From contig JADNRY010000197.1 of NCBI GenBank assembly GCA_015501585.1, positions 52,334-116,333 of the forward strand: a stretch of DNA of 64,000 nucleotides. Reading direction: 5' to 3'. How positions within the stretch are numbered: position 1 is the stretch's first letter; every line of letters starts with the position of its first letter. Under the pieces are notes generated by a model. It did not search any database. It was not told the DNA's origin and worked only from the letters and a program-made list of their open reading frames with translations. A program made the translations under genes and the position numbers. The DNA comes from Rhodocollybia butyracea (lineage: Eukaryota; Basidiomycota; Agaricomycetes; Agaricales; Omphalotaceae). This document shows positions 34,851-46,376 of the stretch, in pieces.

Positions 34851-35249
34851 GTTGAAAGGTGGCTGGTAGCTGGATGTTGCACCGCAGTGAGCAAAAATTT
34901 CTATTTCATATCTGTAATTCGCAACAACAACTAGTAGCGACTAGCGCATAGCGGACCTTTAACTTTGAAGTACTTATAGCTGCTAACAATCCCGCCTCCC
35001 TGAGTCCCTAATGGGGTCAAAAATTGGGCAAAATCTGACCCTTTTTGACCGAACATGTATTCAAGTTTCACCCAAAATCAGATCCATTTTTGACCGAAAC
35101 TGGAACTAAGATCACCCTCTATAAACCGGGGTCCTGCCGGGGCCCGCGCAACACACACCGCGCCATATGTGTGCCGCGGATGCACGCAACCAACTCTGCT
35201 GTGGCAGTGTGAACTTAATCACCCTGACGCACAGAGCCAGCTGCATACA

Positions 35250-38200
35250 TGAGTACCGTACAGAGACGCACTTACTTATCAGACCTGAAGAACACAAACA
35301 TATACACATATATTGCTTGGCTACATAGCATACATAGCCGGCTCCGGAATATAAGGTTCCCGTCCAGAGAAGATGCTCAACGTATCATAAATAAACTTCG
35401 CGGTCAGAGTAAGGACCCGACGATCAAACAGGAACCTACGCAAGAAATCGTAGTCTGACAGGCCCTGACGAGTGGTCATCAGGTCTGGTGCTATAACGCC
35501 CATATCCAGCAGGAATCGGTCTCACAAGTATGCCAGCCCAAGGTGGCTACCGCAGCCTAGCAACACGTGGCATTCATCCTCTATTGCTGTCCTACAGAAG
35601 CGGCACAATCTGAACTCCCGTGGGATGTGGGGCCTGTACCTCTCATCATAGTGCAGGCACTCAACAGACAGAGCATGACTCGACATTACTAGCTGGGTAA
35701 AGGCATGACGATGCTTTGGGACTGTGATTACATGGAGGTACGCCTGTAGTTGGAAGGAGCCTGAAGACAGCACACGATGTCCCTGTGAGTCATATTTGAC
35801 CCTGTTATGCAGCAGATGGACCCAAACTGCTGCTTGGACATCGTTAGTGAGGGATACCCAGCATGTTGACTTGACCTGGTCCATGAGCAGTTCGAGCCTA
35901 TCCGGGTCAGCCAGATCATCAGCAGAGCACATAATAGGTATAGGCAGTGACTGCAATACCAGGCATAGGTCATTTGCCCATGCTGGTTGGCCCTGCCGCA
36001 CCAGTCTCAGTGAGTTTGCCAGAGCATCACGGGCAATACAACGGTCAGGCATGTGGAGGAGAGATTGGAAGTACACCAAGACCAGATAGACGCACCGATA
36101 ACGAAGAGGCTGGACACCTAGCTCCAGGAACAGGGGAGCCAGTACTGAGCATTGTCCAACTCCCAGTAGGCGGCGGAGGAACATGTGCTGGACATTCTCC
36201 AGCTCTCTAAGTAGCGAGAGATCAACATCCAGAGCGATCTCACAGCCAAAGGTAAGGTGGGGGTCGACTCGGGCCATATACAGGGTGACACCCTCCCGCG
36301 GCGGGAGACAGCCGATTGCTGATTCCAAAGCGAAGGAAGCACAAGCCACGTTCCTCGCCTTAGAAGCCTTCGGGCCATAGTGTGCAGCGAGGATGTAGCG
36401 ATGATCTGATATGAAATGTACACCCACATACTTATAAGAGAGAACCAGCTCAATCGGGTTCCCATCCACCCGAAATACAGGTAATGTCCTAGGGGCCGGA
36501 CCAAAGAGCATCCACTTTGTCTTCTTGACACTGATCTCCATGGAGTTGCGACTGCACCAGCAAAAGAAGGAGTCAAGCTTTGCCTGGAGACCCTCTGCTG
36601 TTGTGGACCATATTGCCACATCATCTGCCTGTTCCACATGAGAGACTGGCCTATTATTCAAATAGATATCATCAATATGTACTGGGATGTCGAGGTCCGA
36701 AAAGTAAACATTCCAGAGAGTAGGTGAGAGGGTGTCGCCTGTGAGAACCCCTATGAGACTCCGAAAAGCGGCCGAGACCTGGCCACTATGACGAATGACA
36801 TAGGACATGCAAGCATACAGGAGCCAAAGCCAGTCAAAAAGTGGACCTGACATGCCATGCCTAAAGAGCTTAGTCCAGAGAGTCGGTATGTCTGTCGAGG
36901 GGAATGCATTCCTAAGGTCGACAAATGCAACATACAGAGATTTGCCGTGTGCCCAGGCCTCCTTGATAGCGCAGCGCAGGATGAAGGAGTACTTGTGTGT
37001 CCGATAGCCCTCTCAAAACCCATTTTGTGTGTCAGGCAGGATATCTGCACACTCCGCCCAAGCTTTGACTCGGAGGTCAATGATGAGGGTAAGCATTTTA
37101 AGCAGGCAAGACTCCAAACCAATGATGCGGTAGTTGTCTGGTTCATCCGCATCCAAGCCAACTTTGAGAATACCAATAAGAACAGTGGTGAACCACTGCT
37201 GCGGTGCATCAAGGTCAAAGATGCAGCGATTGAAGAGGGCTGCAAGCACGCTGTTTGGGATACGCTCAATTAGACGATAGGAGATGGAGTCGATACCCCA
37301 CGCACTCTTTGAGCTGCAGTTGCGTATTTTCTTCTTACACTCTGCAATATCCTCCTCGGTGATACTCCTGGAGAAGAACTTACTGGCACCCATCCAATCT
37401 TTTGTAGTGTGAGGAATGGCCTGGGAGAGAGTCGCACATAGTTGGCGGACACCCTTATCAAAGTATGTGGGAGGTTCTGGGAGGGGATTTAGTTGACGCT
37501 CAAAGACCACTGCCAGCTGGTCAGCATTCACATGAGCAGGTCGCTCCTTGGCATCAGTCCACTCCCTCACGCATGTCCAGTAATCCAGGGATGACTTGCA
37601 CAAGACCAGCCTAGAGAGGTTTGTACGACGCTGCTCCCTCTCCCGTGCTCGCCCCCTGTGCGAATTCTCACAAGAGGCATCTTCATCCCTATCCGGGTCC
37701 AAAGGAGCCACCTTCTTCCCCAAGGGCTGTGGCACAGACTCTGGAACTCTCGTTATCACCTTCCTCATGCCAGGGATCACGGCTAGTCCATCCCGCTGGT
37801 TCGGAGCTGGCAGGGGGGGCGGGAGCGACCAGGTAGGAGAGGCAATAATTGACCTAGCCGCAGTACCAGCCATCAGGAGTGACACGCGGTGCTGGGGGTT
37901 GACCTTCCCCTGTATCAAACAGAACTCGACCGGTGCGACGCATGCACACAGATAGGAGACAACTACTTTCAAGACGTCACTGTGAGCACAGTCCCATGCA
38001 TGTTCAGCATTGTCTGCAGCCCAATAGCAGAGGGAACGGATGAGGTACTCTGATGAAGAGTACACCACAAGACGGCACTTGGGCGTCGCTGCGGCCCCCT
38101 GCAGAGGATAGCCCGACTCACGGTTGGGCGAGGGACAGCTGCAACTCGACACAACAAGTTGTTGATACTCTTACCACCCCAATTAACTGCGAAGCCAGCA

Positions 38201-39043
38201 GTCGGAGGTTGTACTGAGCTACGTGGGGAGGATGCCGCAAGGTAGACACTGAGAACACCTGTATCCTCATACACCGGCCCATAAAGAGAGTCAATGGCAT
38301 CTGCACTTGAACGTACTGAAGACAGCACTACCTGCACCAGGTGATCCAGCTCTGTAAGAGGGTATTGCAGGTGAAGGCCAGTACCCATGAGGGGGTTATC
38401 CCCAGCATCAGGCAGGGCATCCACCGGGCATGGTCGAGATGGGAGGGTCAACTCCAAGGCCGCATGATCAGACAGAGTAGTTCCCACCACCTGTAGAACA
38501 CCATCTTGCAGACCAGGTAATACAGACTTTGAGGCAATAGCATAGTCAATAACAGAAGCCCCCATAGGCTGAAAGGACATAAGCTGGCCCGGGGAGGAGT
38601 GCTCAAAGCGAGAGCCATTAAGCACCTCAAGATTGTTGTTCCTACAGACCTCAAGGCTGAAGCAGCCAGGCGCCTCGAGAGTTGGAGACCGTGTCGCTTG
38701 ATGCCCGGGCAGGGCTGTCGCCACCAGCCACCTTGCTACCAATGCAGCCGTTGAGGTCCCCAAGCACATAAAGTGGCTTCGGCCCTGCCGAACACACAGT
38801 GATGATACCCTCCAAGGTGTCCTGCGGGTCAATGGTAGCCCAGTCACCAAAGTACGAGCCTGCTGGGAGAAGGTATGCTCCCACTATAAATGCATCCGGC
38901 ATCTCGAGCACTGAGCTCGCGGCGTACGGTGACCCCCAAGCCTGTCTTAAAAAGCGAGTGTAGCATGAAACTGACATTTTCGATATGCGTTTTAAACATT
39001 GATCTTGATAGGGATGATGCTTGGCCCGAAAAATAACTGGCAA
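35250..39043 (-). mobile_element. Non-LTR retrotransposon (LINE), 5' truncated and decayed
   Basis: The minus strand codes an endonuclease followed by a reverse transcriptase. Endonuclease pieces are KPLYVLGDLNGCIGSK, NNNLEVLNGSRFEH, VIDYAIASK and TTLSDHAALEL (39043-38450). RT pieces are KSAWGIDSISYRLIER, VAFVDLRNAFPSTD (motif A), GVLTGDTLSPTLWNVYFSDL (motif B) and QADDVAIW (the YADD-type motif C, with Q for Y). A terminal C-x2-C...H-x4-C zinc knuckle is CRFCRTAIEDECHVLLGC. Two frame shifts (near 38660 and 38090) and two in-frame TGA codons (37013-37015 in QNGF*EGYR; 35522-35524 before DRFLLDMG) inactivate it. After the last TGA the frame continues to 35321. No poly(A) tail is obvious at the low-coordinate end. 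Confidence 0.88.
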
Positions 39044-39174
39044 AAAGGGTAAAACTTGTAACTCATGACTTCAGATGGCTTTCGGTTTCATCGCATCTAC
39101 TTACTAGTAGGAAGTCCTAGTAGATTCTATTTACGAGTCAAAGTTTCGTATCACCACCAGTCTTGGTAACATAT

Positions 39175-40260
39175 CGCACGTCGATAGTCAAGCCACATTC
39201 AGAGCAGAATTTTTTCGCCAGACTCGGGATAGGTACATGCTGATCGAACCTCAGGCATAAAATCCGCCGCTTGCCGCAGCCACACGAATTGTGGGACGTA
39301 CTTAGTATAGATCATTTGCTCCACGACAGTGACTGTTGAATCCACATCCCGGATGAGATATCTGAACAGTGAGCATTTGGGACTTGCATTGATGCTACTA
39401 GTGCAGTTTACCTCGCCACCTCTAAGCCAACGTGACTGAACACAGCCCAAGTCAACCCAGCAGGTACTCTTATGCTCCAAATGAGCAACAAAATACCTTC
39501 ATAATGAGATCTAAATGTTAGTATTATCAAATGTTCTACTTTGGTCCAATAATTATACCGAAATACAAAAACATAACCCGAGAACAGCTTAAGATAACAC
39601 TATAATTATATGAATGAGATTGCAGCTGCAATGAGAACAGAACGTTGAGGTGAAGAATGGACGTAACAAGTGCGAAATAAAGGAATTGTGTCTGTACATA
39701 GAGACAGTATGGGCATGTATCAAAACAAAGTTTGTGAATAGGATGTGTCCCGGTATGCGCATCGCTAAAATCAAGGAGTAAGAAACAGTTTGTAATTTAA
39801 AACTAGATCGAAAGTCATACATGGAAATATCCAGTCGAGGGGAAGGTGCAAACATGAAAGAGAGTCGGGAAAGTATGCCAATTGGATAAATTAAAACAGT
39901 CACATCGATGAATAAGTCAATATCATTGGATCTGGAGCTTCCCTTAATGTTCCGGAATGGGCTAATGAATTATTGTCTACTGGATCGTCTGTACTCAATG
40001 CTGGGACCAAATTCTTGGGTACAACTTTGTTTGGAATGGCGGGGAGAAAGTCAACGGAAGGGAGTAGGAGGCGACAAGGAAAAGGAAAAGGAGGAGCAGG
40101 AGACAGTGCTGTAGACATGATTTAGGTGAGTTGGACAGAGGTACATCAGTGCGAACACGACGAAACTAACCAAACTATGACTGGAAGATGTCCAAATCCG
40201 ATGACCCTCCAATCCGTCCCTAATCGCATGCCATCGTCATAATTTTCTAGAAGTCCGAAC
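39175..40260. repeat. Dispersed repeat block with remnant of an unrecognised minus-strand gene
   Basis: 39175-39300 matches the repeat copies at 19180-19385 and 54985-55090. 39415-39480 matches 55290-55380 and 63010-63110 (shared CTAAGCCAA..TGACTGAACA and AGGTACTC). 39745-40230 matches 59230-59780. There the minus strand reads NLVPALSTDDPVD (39995 region) against NNLVPASILSTDDQADEEW (59450 region). It is a mosaic of older duplicated pieces; no intact gene. Confidence 0.5.
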
Positions 40261-40415
40261 AAAGACAGCAGTGGAAGAGATTTTGATTATTAGAATTCCG
40301 GTGAAGTATTTGACGTCAAAAAATCTGGGTCAATATATGAAGGCAGTAAAAGACTGTGACAGCATGCCTTTGAGCCAAATCCATAGTGGCCAATTCCAGA
40401 CGACCGCACCCATTG

Positions 40416-42471
40416 CAGTAGCATTATTTAAATACCCCCAGTACCTGTTGTGGAGATTATGATAATAAACCCAGTAAGCTACTGTACAGTAAGAGTGTAG
40501 GGGCATTTTAATCCCTCTGTGTTCGCATTTGATGAGGTCATGTGACTCGTTCGTTGCAGCTTTTGGGTGGCTGGACGAAAATAGGTTATTTACAGGCCTA
40601 TTTAGGCAATTTCTGGGATGATAGCTAGCCCAAAAAAGACTATATATAATGTATTAATATTTGAGCACTACTCCGAGGTGGATTAGGCACCATAAGGGGA
40701 TGGATTGCATTGAAAAATCTAGATGACGTTCGGTCAAAGCTGGCTGAGCATTACCCAATTGGGTAATGCCATCAAAACAGTAAAAGCGGCCTAAAAAGCC
40801 TGCTTCTACATGGATATTCTGCCCTATAAGAGTGTAAATAGTATCTTTACATATATAATAGGTCCCTGAAGCAAAATTACAGCGATAGCTGCGGTCAAAG
40901 CTGTTTTATTACCATATTTAGAATGCCAGCAAAGCGGCCTAAAAGCTTGTTTATGCATGGGTATTCTACCTAATAGCAGTCTATACAGTGTTTATAGATG
41001 TACAGTAGGCACCTAAAGCGAAATTAAAGCAGGTATATGGTGTAATAGTAGCACTGCTTCGATGTTTGGGTCTGTGGCTGTGTTGTAAAAAATCGAAATA
41101 AAAGTAGGGATGTTTAATATACTAGGAGTACAGGCATGGTCTCTGCATAAAATATATATGCCTGAAGCGAAATAAGAGCATTCTATGAAGAAAATAGGCT
41201 GTAATTGCCCGCTCTAGGCCGGAGGAGGTCAAAGCTGTATGACCAAATAGGGAAATATATGATTACATACAGGTGGTGTTGAGTCGAAGTTGGGCTCAGT
41301 AATGGCATGGCCTCTCAAGGTCTGAGGTCTGGAATACATATCTGAGTGCTGTAGTATACTAGCTACGCCCTCCAGGTGTTATATTTAGTAATATGTGGGC
41401 ATAGACACTCATTATTAGTATTTAATTCTTCAAAAAAGCAAGTTTTGATGGTTACTCACCATTGATCACTCCATGTACATCCTCCTGCCCACATATTACT
41501 AAATATAACACCTGGAGGGCGTAGCTAGTATACTACAGCACTCAGATATGTATTCCAGACCTCAGACCTTGAGAGGCCATGCCATTACTGAGCCCAACTT
41601 CGACTCAACACCACCTGTATGTAATCATATATTTCCCTATTTGGTCATACAGCTTTGACCTCCTCCGGCCTAGAGCGGGCAATTACAGCCTATTTTCTTC
41701 ATAGAATGCTCTTATTTCGCTTCAGGCATATATATTTTATGCAGAGACCATGCCTGTACTCCTAGTATATTAAACATCCCTACTTTTATTTCGATTTTTT
41801 ACAACACAGCCACAGACCCAAACATCGAAGCAGTGCTACTATTACACCATATACCTGCTTTAATTTCGCTTTAGGTGCCTACTGTACATCTATAAACACT
41901 GTATAGACTGCTATTAGGTAGAATACCCATGCATAAACAAGCTTTTAGGCCGCTTTGCTGGCATTCTAAATATGGTAATAAAACAGCTTTGACCGCAGCT
42001 ATCGCTGTAATTTTGCTTCAGGGACCTATTATATATGTAAAGATACTATTTACACTCTTATAGGGCAGAATATCCATGTAGAAGCAGGCTTTTTAGGCCG
42101 CTTTTACTGTTTTGATGGCATTACCCAATTGGGTAATGCTCAGCCAGCTTTGACCGAACGTCATCTAGATTTTTCAATGCAATCCATCCCCTTATGGTGC
42201 CTAATCCACCTCGGAGTAGTGCTCAAATATTAATACATTATATATAGTCTTTTTTGGGCTAGCTATCATCCCAGAAATTGCCTAAATAGGCCTGTAAATA
42301 ACCTATTTTCGTCCAGCCACCCAAAAGCTGCAACGAACGAGTCACATGACCTCATCAAATGCGAACACAGAGGGATTAAAATGCCCCTACACTCTTACTG
42401 TACAGTAGCTTACTGGGTTTATTATCATAATCTCCACAACAGGTACTGGGGGTATTTAAATAATGCTACTG
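40416..42471. repeat. Long near-perfect palindrome (985-base arms, 86-base spacer)
   Basis: Arms 40416-41400 and 41487-42471 are inverted copies. At every place compared, the paired coordinates sum to 82887, so there is no indel between the arms, and I saw no mismatch in the segments compared. The spacer is 41401-41486. Each arm holds degenerate units of about 150-170 bases with GGTCAAAGCTG and CCTGAAGCGAAAT-AGAGC-like strings. No coding frame or TIR/transposase is seen. The direct repeat GACGACCG lies at 40399-40406 and 42480-42487, 8-9 bases outside the arms, and could be a target duplication. Confidence 0.9.
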
Positions 42472-42940
42472 AAGCGGCTGACGACCGAGCAATTGAGCCT
42501 CTCCAGCGAACAAAGATGTTTGAAAGTAAAGTGGATCAACTTGTGGACAGGTCGTCACTGGATAGTAGGAGTTTTCGGCGTCACTAGAGTAGTTCTAGAG
42601 CGAGAGAGTGTCAGTGTTGACGCGTTGACATTGATGAACGGTTCAAAAAAAGCATGCATGGGAAGTAGATGGGTGATAGAACGAGAGTGGAAGAACCAAG
42701 CATCGCATCTGAGATCTGATATCCAAGTGTGAATCCAAATGTGATTTCATGATAGTTGTGGATAAAAACGGCGTTAAGTGATGGAACGGAGAGCCAAGCT
42801 GCTATGCTGTGGTCGACCAGCACATACACATCACATAAATGTTCGAATATTCGCCATTCAACGCGAGTAGGAAGGACGGCCGACGCATAGTCTTTGCTGG
42901 TGGCTTTGCGCTGCATCATCGTTTCACTCGTTGTTCCAGG
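42472..42940. other. Intergenic DNA between palindrome and Plavaka element
   Basis: Short open frames only; nothing recognised. Confidence 0.3.
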
Positions 42941-43241
42941 TCACTGGTCACCCCCAGTGAAAAGTCCGTATGGCTGGATCAAGTGTCAGTCAGTGAGACC
43001 CGATTTTTTATGCCCAGATCGAGTGAGAGTAAGGTTGTACTAGATATGACATAGGTTCAATGGTAGTAATAACATCTATTCATGTACCTTCCTTCGAGAA
43101 AGATGATTATTGCTCTTATCTTGCTCTTATCTATTACCAAGTACGACGTTGAGAGCCCCGGACCGGCATCTGTGCTTGCGCTTGTACTTCGATCATTCTC
43201 AATTGTCTCATTTCAATGGAATACTGGTGCCCTTGCCCAAA

Positions 43242-46236
43242 ATGCGTTCTTGCTGGCAAACCGTTTCACGCTCAACTTTTAGACTGCACAAGGCCAAATT
43301 ACCTCAAACTGAGCCAGCATTGACACCAAACCCAGATCCGAAACGACGCCGTGTTGATAAAGATAATGGGCGTATGGATAAAGAAATGGAAATGGTATGT
43401 GCTATTCTAACTTCTTCTTGTTTTTTGATTTTTGAGTCTAAAGAGTTGTAGGAGCAACGGCAAGACCCACCATTCGAACCGCCGCAAGACGAATTTGAAC
43501 AGCAGGAGCCGCCAAATTTACCTCGAGGCCATCAGCCTAGTCTAGAGCATGCACCTCAGGATCGTGATCATGCTGGTCTCCCGTCCTTCTCTGAAGTTGA
43601 TGCTATCCGTATTGCTCAAGAGTACATCCATGCTCTGAAGAATGCATCTCATGAGAGTAATGGACTAAGTCCGGATGGAATACAGGCCTTGCACCATCCA
43701 GAAGAGTGTACTTTTGAGCTAGATCCTGAAACGGACCGCGAGCTACTTTTATCTCTACGGATGTATATTGCTCAATGTGATACAAATTCCTCCGATAAAT
43801 CCTATACCGATAATGTCAATGCAGTTAAACTTGGCTTTCCAGAATCTGCGGAAAAAATCCTGAGCCATGACCAGGTCAAACGACGTGTTGGAAACATCAC
43901 TGGCATACATCCTATCATCCACGATATGTGTCCTAACTCGTGCGTTGCGTACACTGGTCCTTACGCTGAGCGAGACACCTGTCCTTGTTGTGGCAAGTCG
44001 CGCTATGACGAACTTGGCCAACCAAAGCAGAAGTTCAACACATTGCCAATTGGTCCACAGATTCAGGCTCTGAAGCGTGGCGTTGACTCAGCAGAAGATA
44101 TGGATTATTTTCCAACGCAAACTGCAGAGCTGTTGAAGGAGTATCTTGCCAATGGTCAGGTTCAAGAAATTGATGATATTGCATGCAGTACCGACATACT
44201 CGATGCAGTTAACAACAGAGACATCACTAAGAATGATACTATCCTTATGTTCTCCTTCGACGGCTGTCAGCTCTACAAGCTGAAGGTTTCTGATTGCTGG
44301 ATCTATATCTGGGTTATCGTTAGTATTTCACCATGTCACCGATATAAGAAACGCTATGTATTCCCTGGTGGTGTTATCCCTGGCCCAAATGCACCAAAGA
44401 TCTCTGAGTCTTTCCTCTTTCCTGGTCTTGCACATATCGAGGCTGTTAACCAGGAGGGTGGAGTACTGGTTTGGGATGCCTACCGGAACGAGACTTATCG
44501 GTCGCGTCTCTTCATCATACTTGCTACTGCCGATGGTCCTGGTATGGTCCATTTAAACGGGCTTACAGGGCATAAAGGAAAGCTTGGGTGTCGACTTTGG
44601 TGCGGTCTCATTGGACGTCACAAACCTAACAGTGGTGCATACTATCCTGTGCTTGCGAAACCTCACAATTTCACGGTTGCAGGATGTGACCACGAAGATA
44701 TCCCATACAATCAAAAACGGCCACTGGATCCTGGTAAATATGACGAATACCTTCAGTATCTCCTGAAATCGAAAACTAATGACTATGAAGCTCATCGTCT
44801 TTTGACTGGCATTGTAAAGCCCAGTATATTCTCAGGTCTTTCACCAAATACCATTCTCGGTATTCCACAGATGTTCCCTTCTGATATCATGCACCTTATC
44901 CTTAATCTCGCTTCATTATTCATGGACCTATGGCGCGGAAAAGCAGACTGCGCTAATGCTGATTTGGTCCATGACTGGCCATGGGCGGTCTTGCAAGGCG
45001 ATACCTGGACAAAGCATGGGGCTGATGTAGCCGCTTCTAAACCGTATCTCCTGGGCTCTTTTGACCGTCCACCTAGAAATGTTGCCGACAAGATCACCAG
45101 TGGTTACAAATCCTGGGAGTGGCTCTTGTACCTCTTTGGACTTGGCCCTGGATTGCTCTATGGTGTTCTTCCATTCGACGTATGGCAATCATTCTGCAAG
45201 ATGGTCGGGGGTATCCGACTCATATATCTCAAAAAAATCACTCCTGTGCAAGTACGTGTTACCTACAAACTCTTGATCGAGGTTACGAAAGAATTCAAAG
45301 AAATCTATGTTCAACGTCGTATGGACCGAATTCACTTTGTTCGCCAGCCAATACATGTCTTATCTCATTTAGCCTCAGAGACTGTGCGTGTTGGCAGTCT
45401 CATTACCTCTTCACAGTGGACAATGGAGAACAGTATCGGGAGTCTCACCTGTGAAATCAAATCTGATTCCCATCCCTACGCCAACCTGTCAAATCGTTGT
45501 ACACGACGTAGTCAAATCAATTCTTTAAAGTCAATGGCCCCAAGTCAGTTGGATAGGGAACACGGAAAGGAAGGCCATGTACCTAGAGGTGGAATAGATC
45601 TTGGAGATGACTATGCTCTATTGTGCCCAAAAGCAGAACACATGCGTGATCTAGAGGAGTGCGAGAACAGAGCTGTTGCAAGGTATATTGATGGAGATAA
45701 GAACAATGTCAAGGAGGTGGAAGTTGTACAGTGGGGGCGGGCCAGACTGCCAAATGGACAAATTGCACGTTTGTGGTGGAAGGAAAAAGGTCAGTTTACA
45801 AATATTCATATGGCGCGTAATGTTAAGGTAAATTCTCACCGATATCCAAATGTTCTGGACTCATTTGGACAAATTATAGATCCAACAAAACACAGATGAA
45901 ATACCAACTTTCGGCGAAGTGCAGTTCTATTTCTGCTGGGGTGCCGAGGAGACTTTGGCCATGGTCTCGCGCTACTCAAAGGCTGATGAATCTCTTCTGA
46001 AGGACTCGTTCGGCACTCTTATATCATGTCAATATCAAGGAGCCGAAGATATTGTTGTGTATCCTATCAAGGACATCAAATCTGTTGTTGCAATGGTGCC
46101 ACACTCAGAACTTTCTGCTGAGCTACTGCCATCGTGGAAGGAGCGCGTATTTGTTGTCAAGAAGCCTGGACTAGATCTGGCTGATCTGGGAGGTTTTTTT
46201 GAGAGTGACAATGAACCCTGGACAGCAATGGGGTGA
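43242..46236 (+). CDS. Plavaka transposase
   Basis: The probable start at 43242 is followed by a basic region with PDPKRRRVDKDNGRMDKE, an intron (about 43396-43450), and then one long exon to 45827. Family landmarks in order are GIHPIIHDMCPNSCVAYTGP, DTCPCCGKSRYDE (zinc-binding cysteines), TLPIGPQIQAL, MFSFDGCQLYKLKVSDCWIY, YKKRYVFPGGVIPGPNAPK, SFLFPGLAHIEA, LATADGPGMVHLNGLTGHKG, FPSDIMHLILNLASL, PYLLGSFDRPPRNVADKI and SSQWTMENSIGSL. A 52-base intron (45828-45879) restores the frame into IQQNTDEIPTFGEVQFYFCW and VKSVVAMVP-like KSVVAMVPHSEL, then TGA at 46234-46236. No stop or frameshift found. It acts on the element's own termini in the nucleus. Confidence 0.88.
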
Positions 46237-46376
46237 CAGTATTTTTTGTATTCTTAGACATTAGTTATAGACGCTACAAAGATATAGATTGCTTGCAAGT
46301 TAAAGGCACGTTGACGCGACTATATGCTTTTACACGATTATGGCGTGAGAATAATTTTTCTTGATTTTTTGCCATC

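Larger units (their letters stand above)
27653..35136. mobile_element. DDE transposon with transposase and Ulp1-like protease genes
   Basis: Inverted termini CAGGACCCCGGTTTAT lie at 27653 and, inverted, at 35136. The 6-base direct repeat CCGGGG flanks them (27647-27652 and 35137-35142). Just inside both ends the string TTTGACCGAA recurs: three copies on the left within 27710-27800 and two on the right within 35040-35100, all in the same orientation. Inside are two minus-strand genes, the protease first and then the transposase. The 7.5 kb length includes an LTR-like insertion of about 1.7 kb. Confidence 0.75.

Noticed and set aside
40399..42487. GACGACCG repeats as target duplication of the palindrome
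   Set aside because: They are 8-9 bases away from the arm ends with unlike sequence between, so chance cannot be excluded; kept as a remark only.
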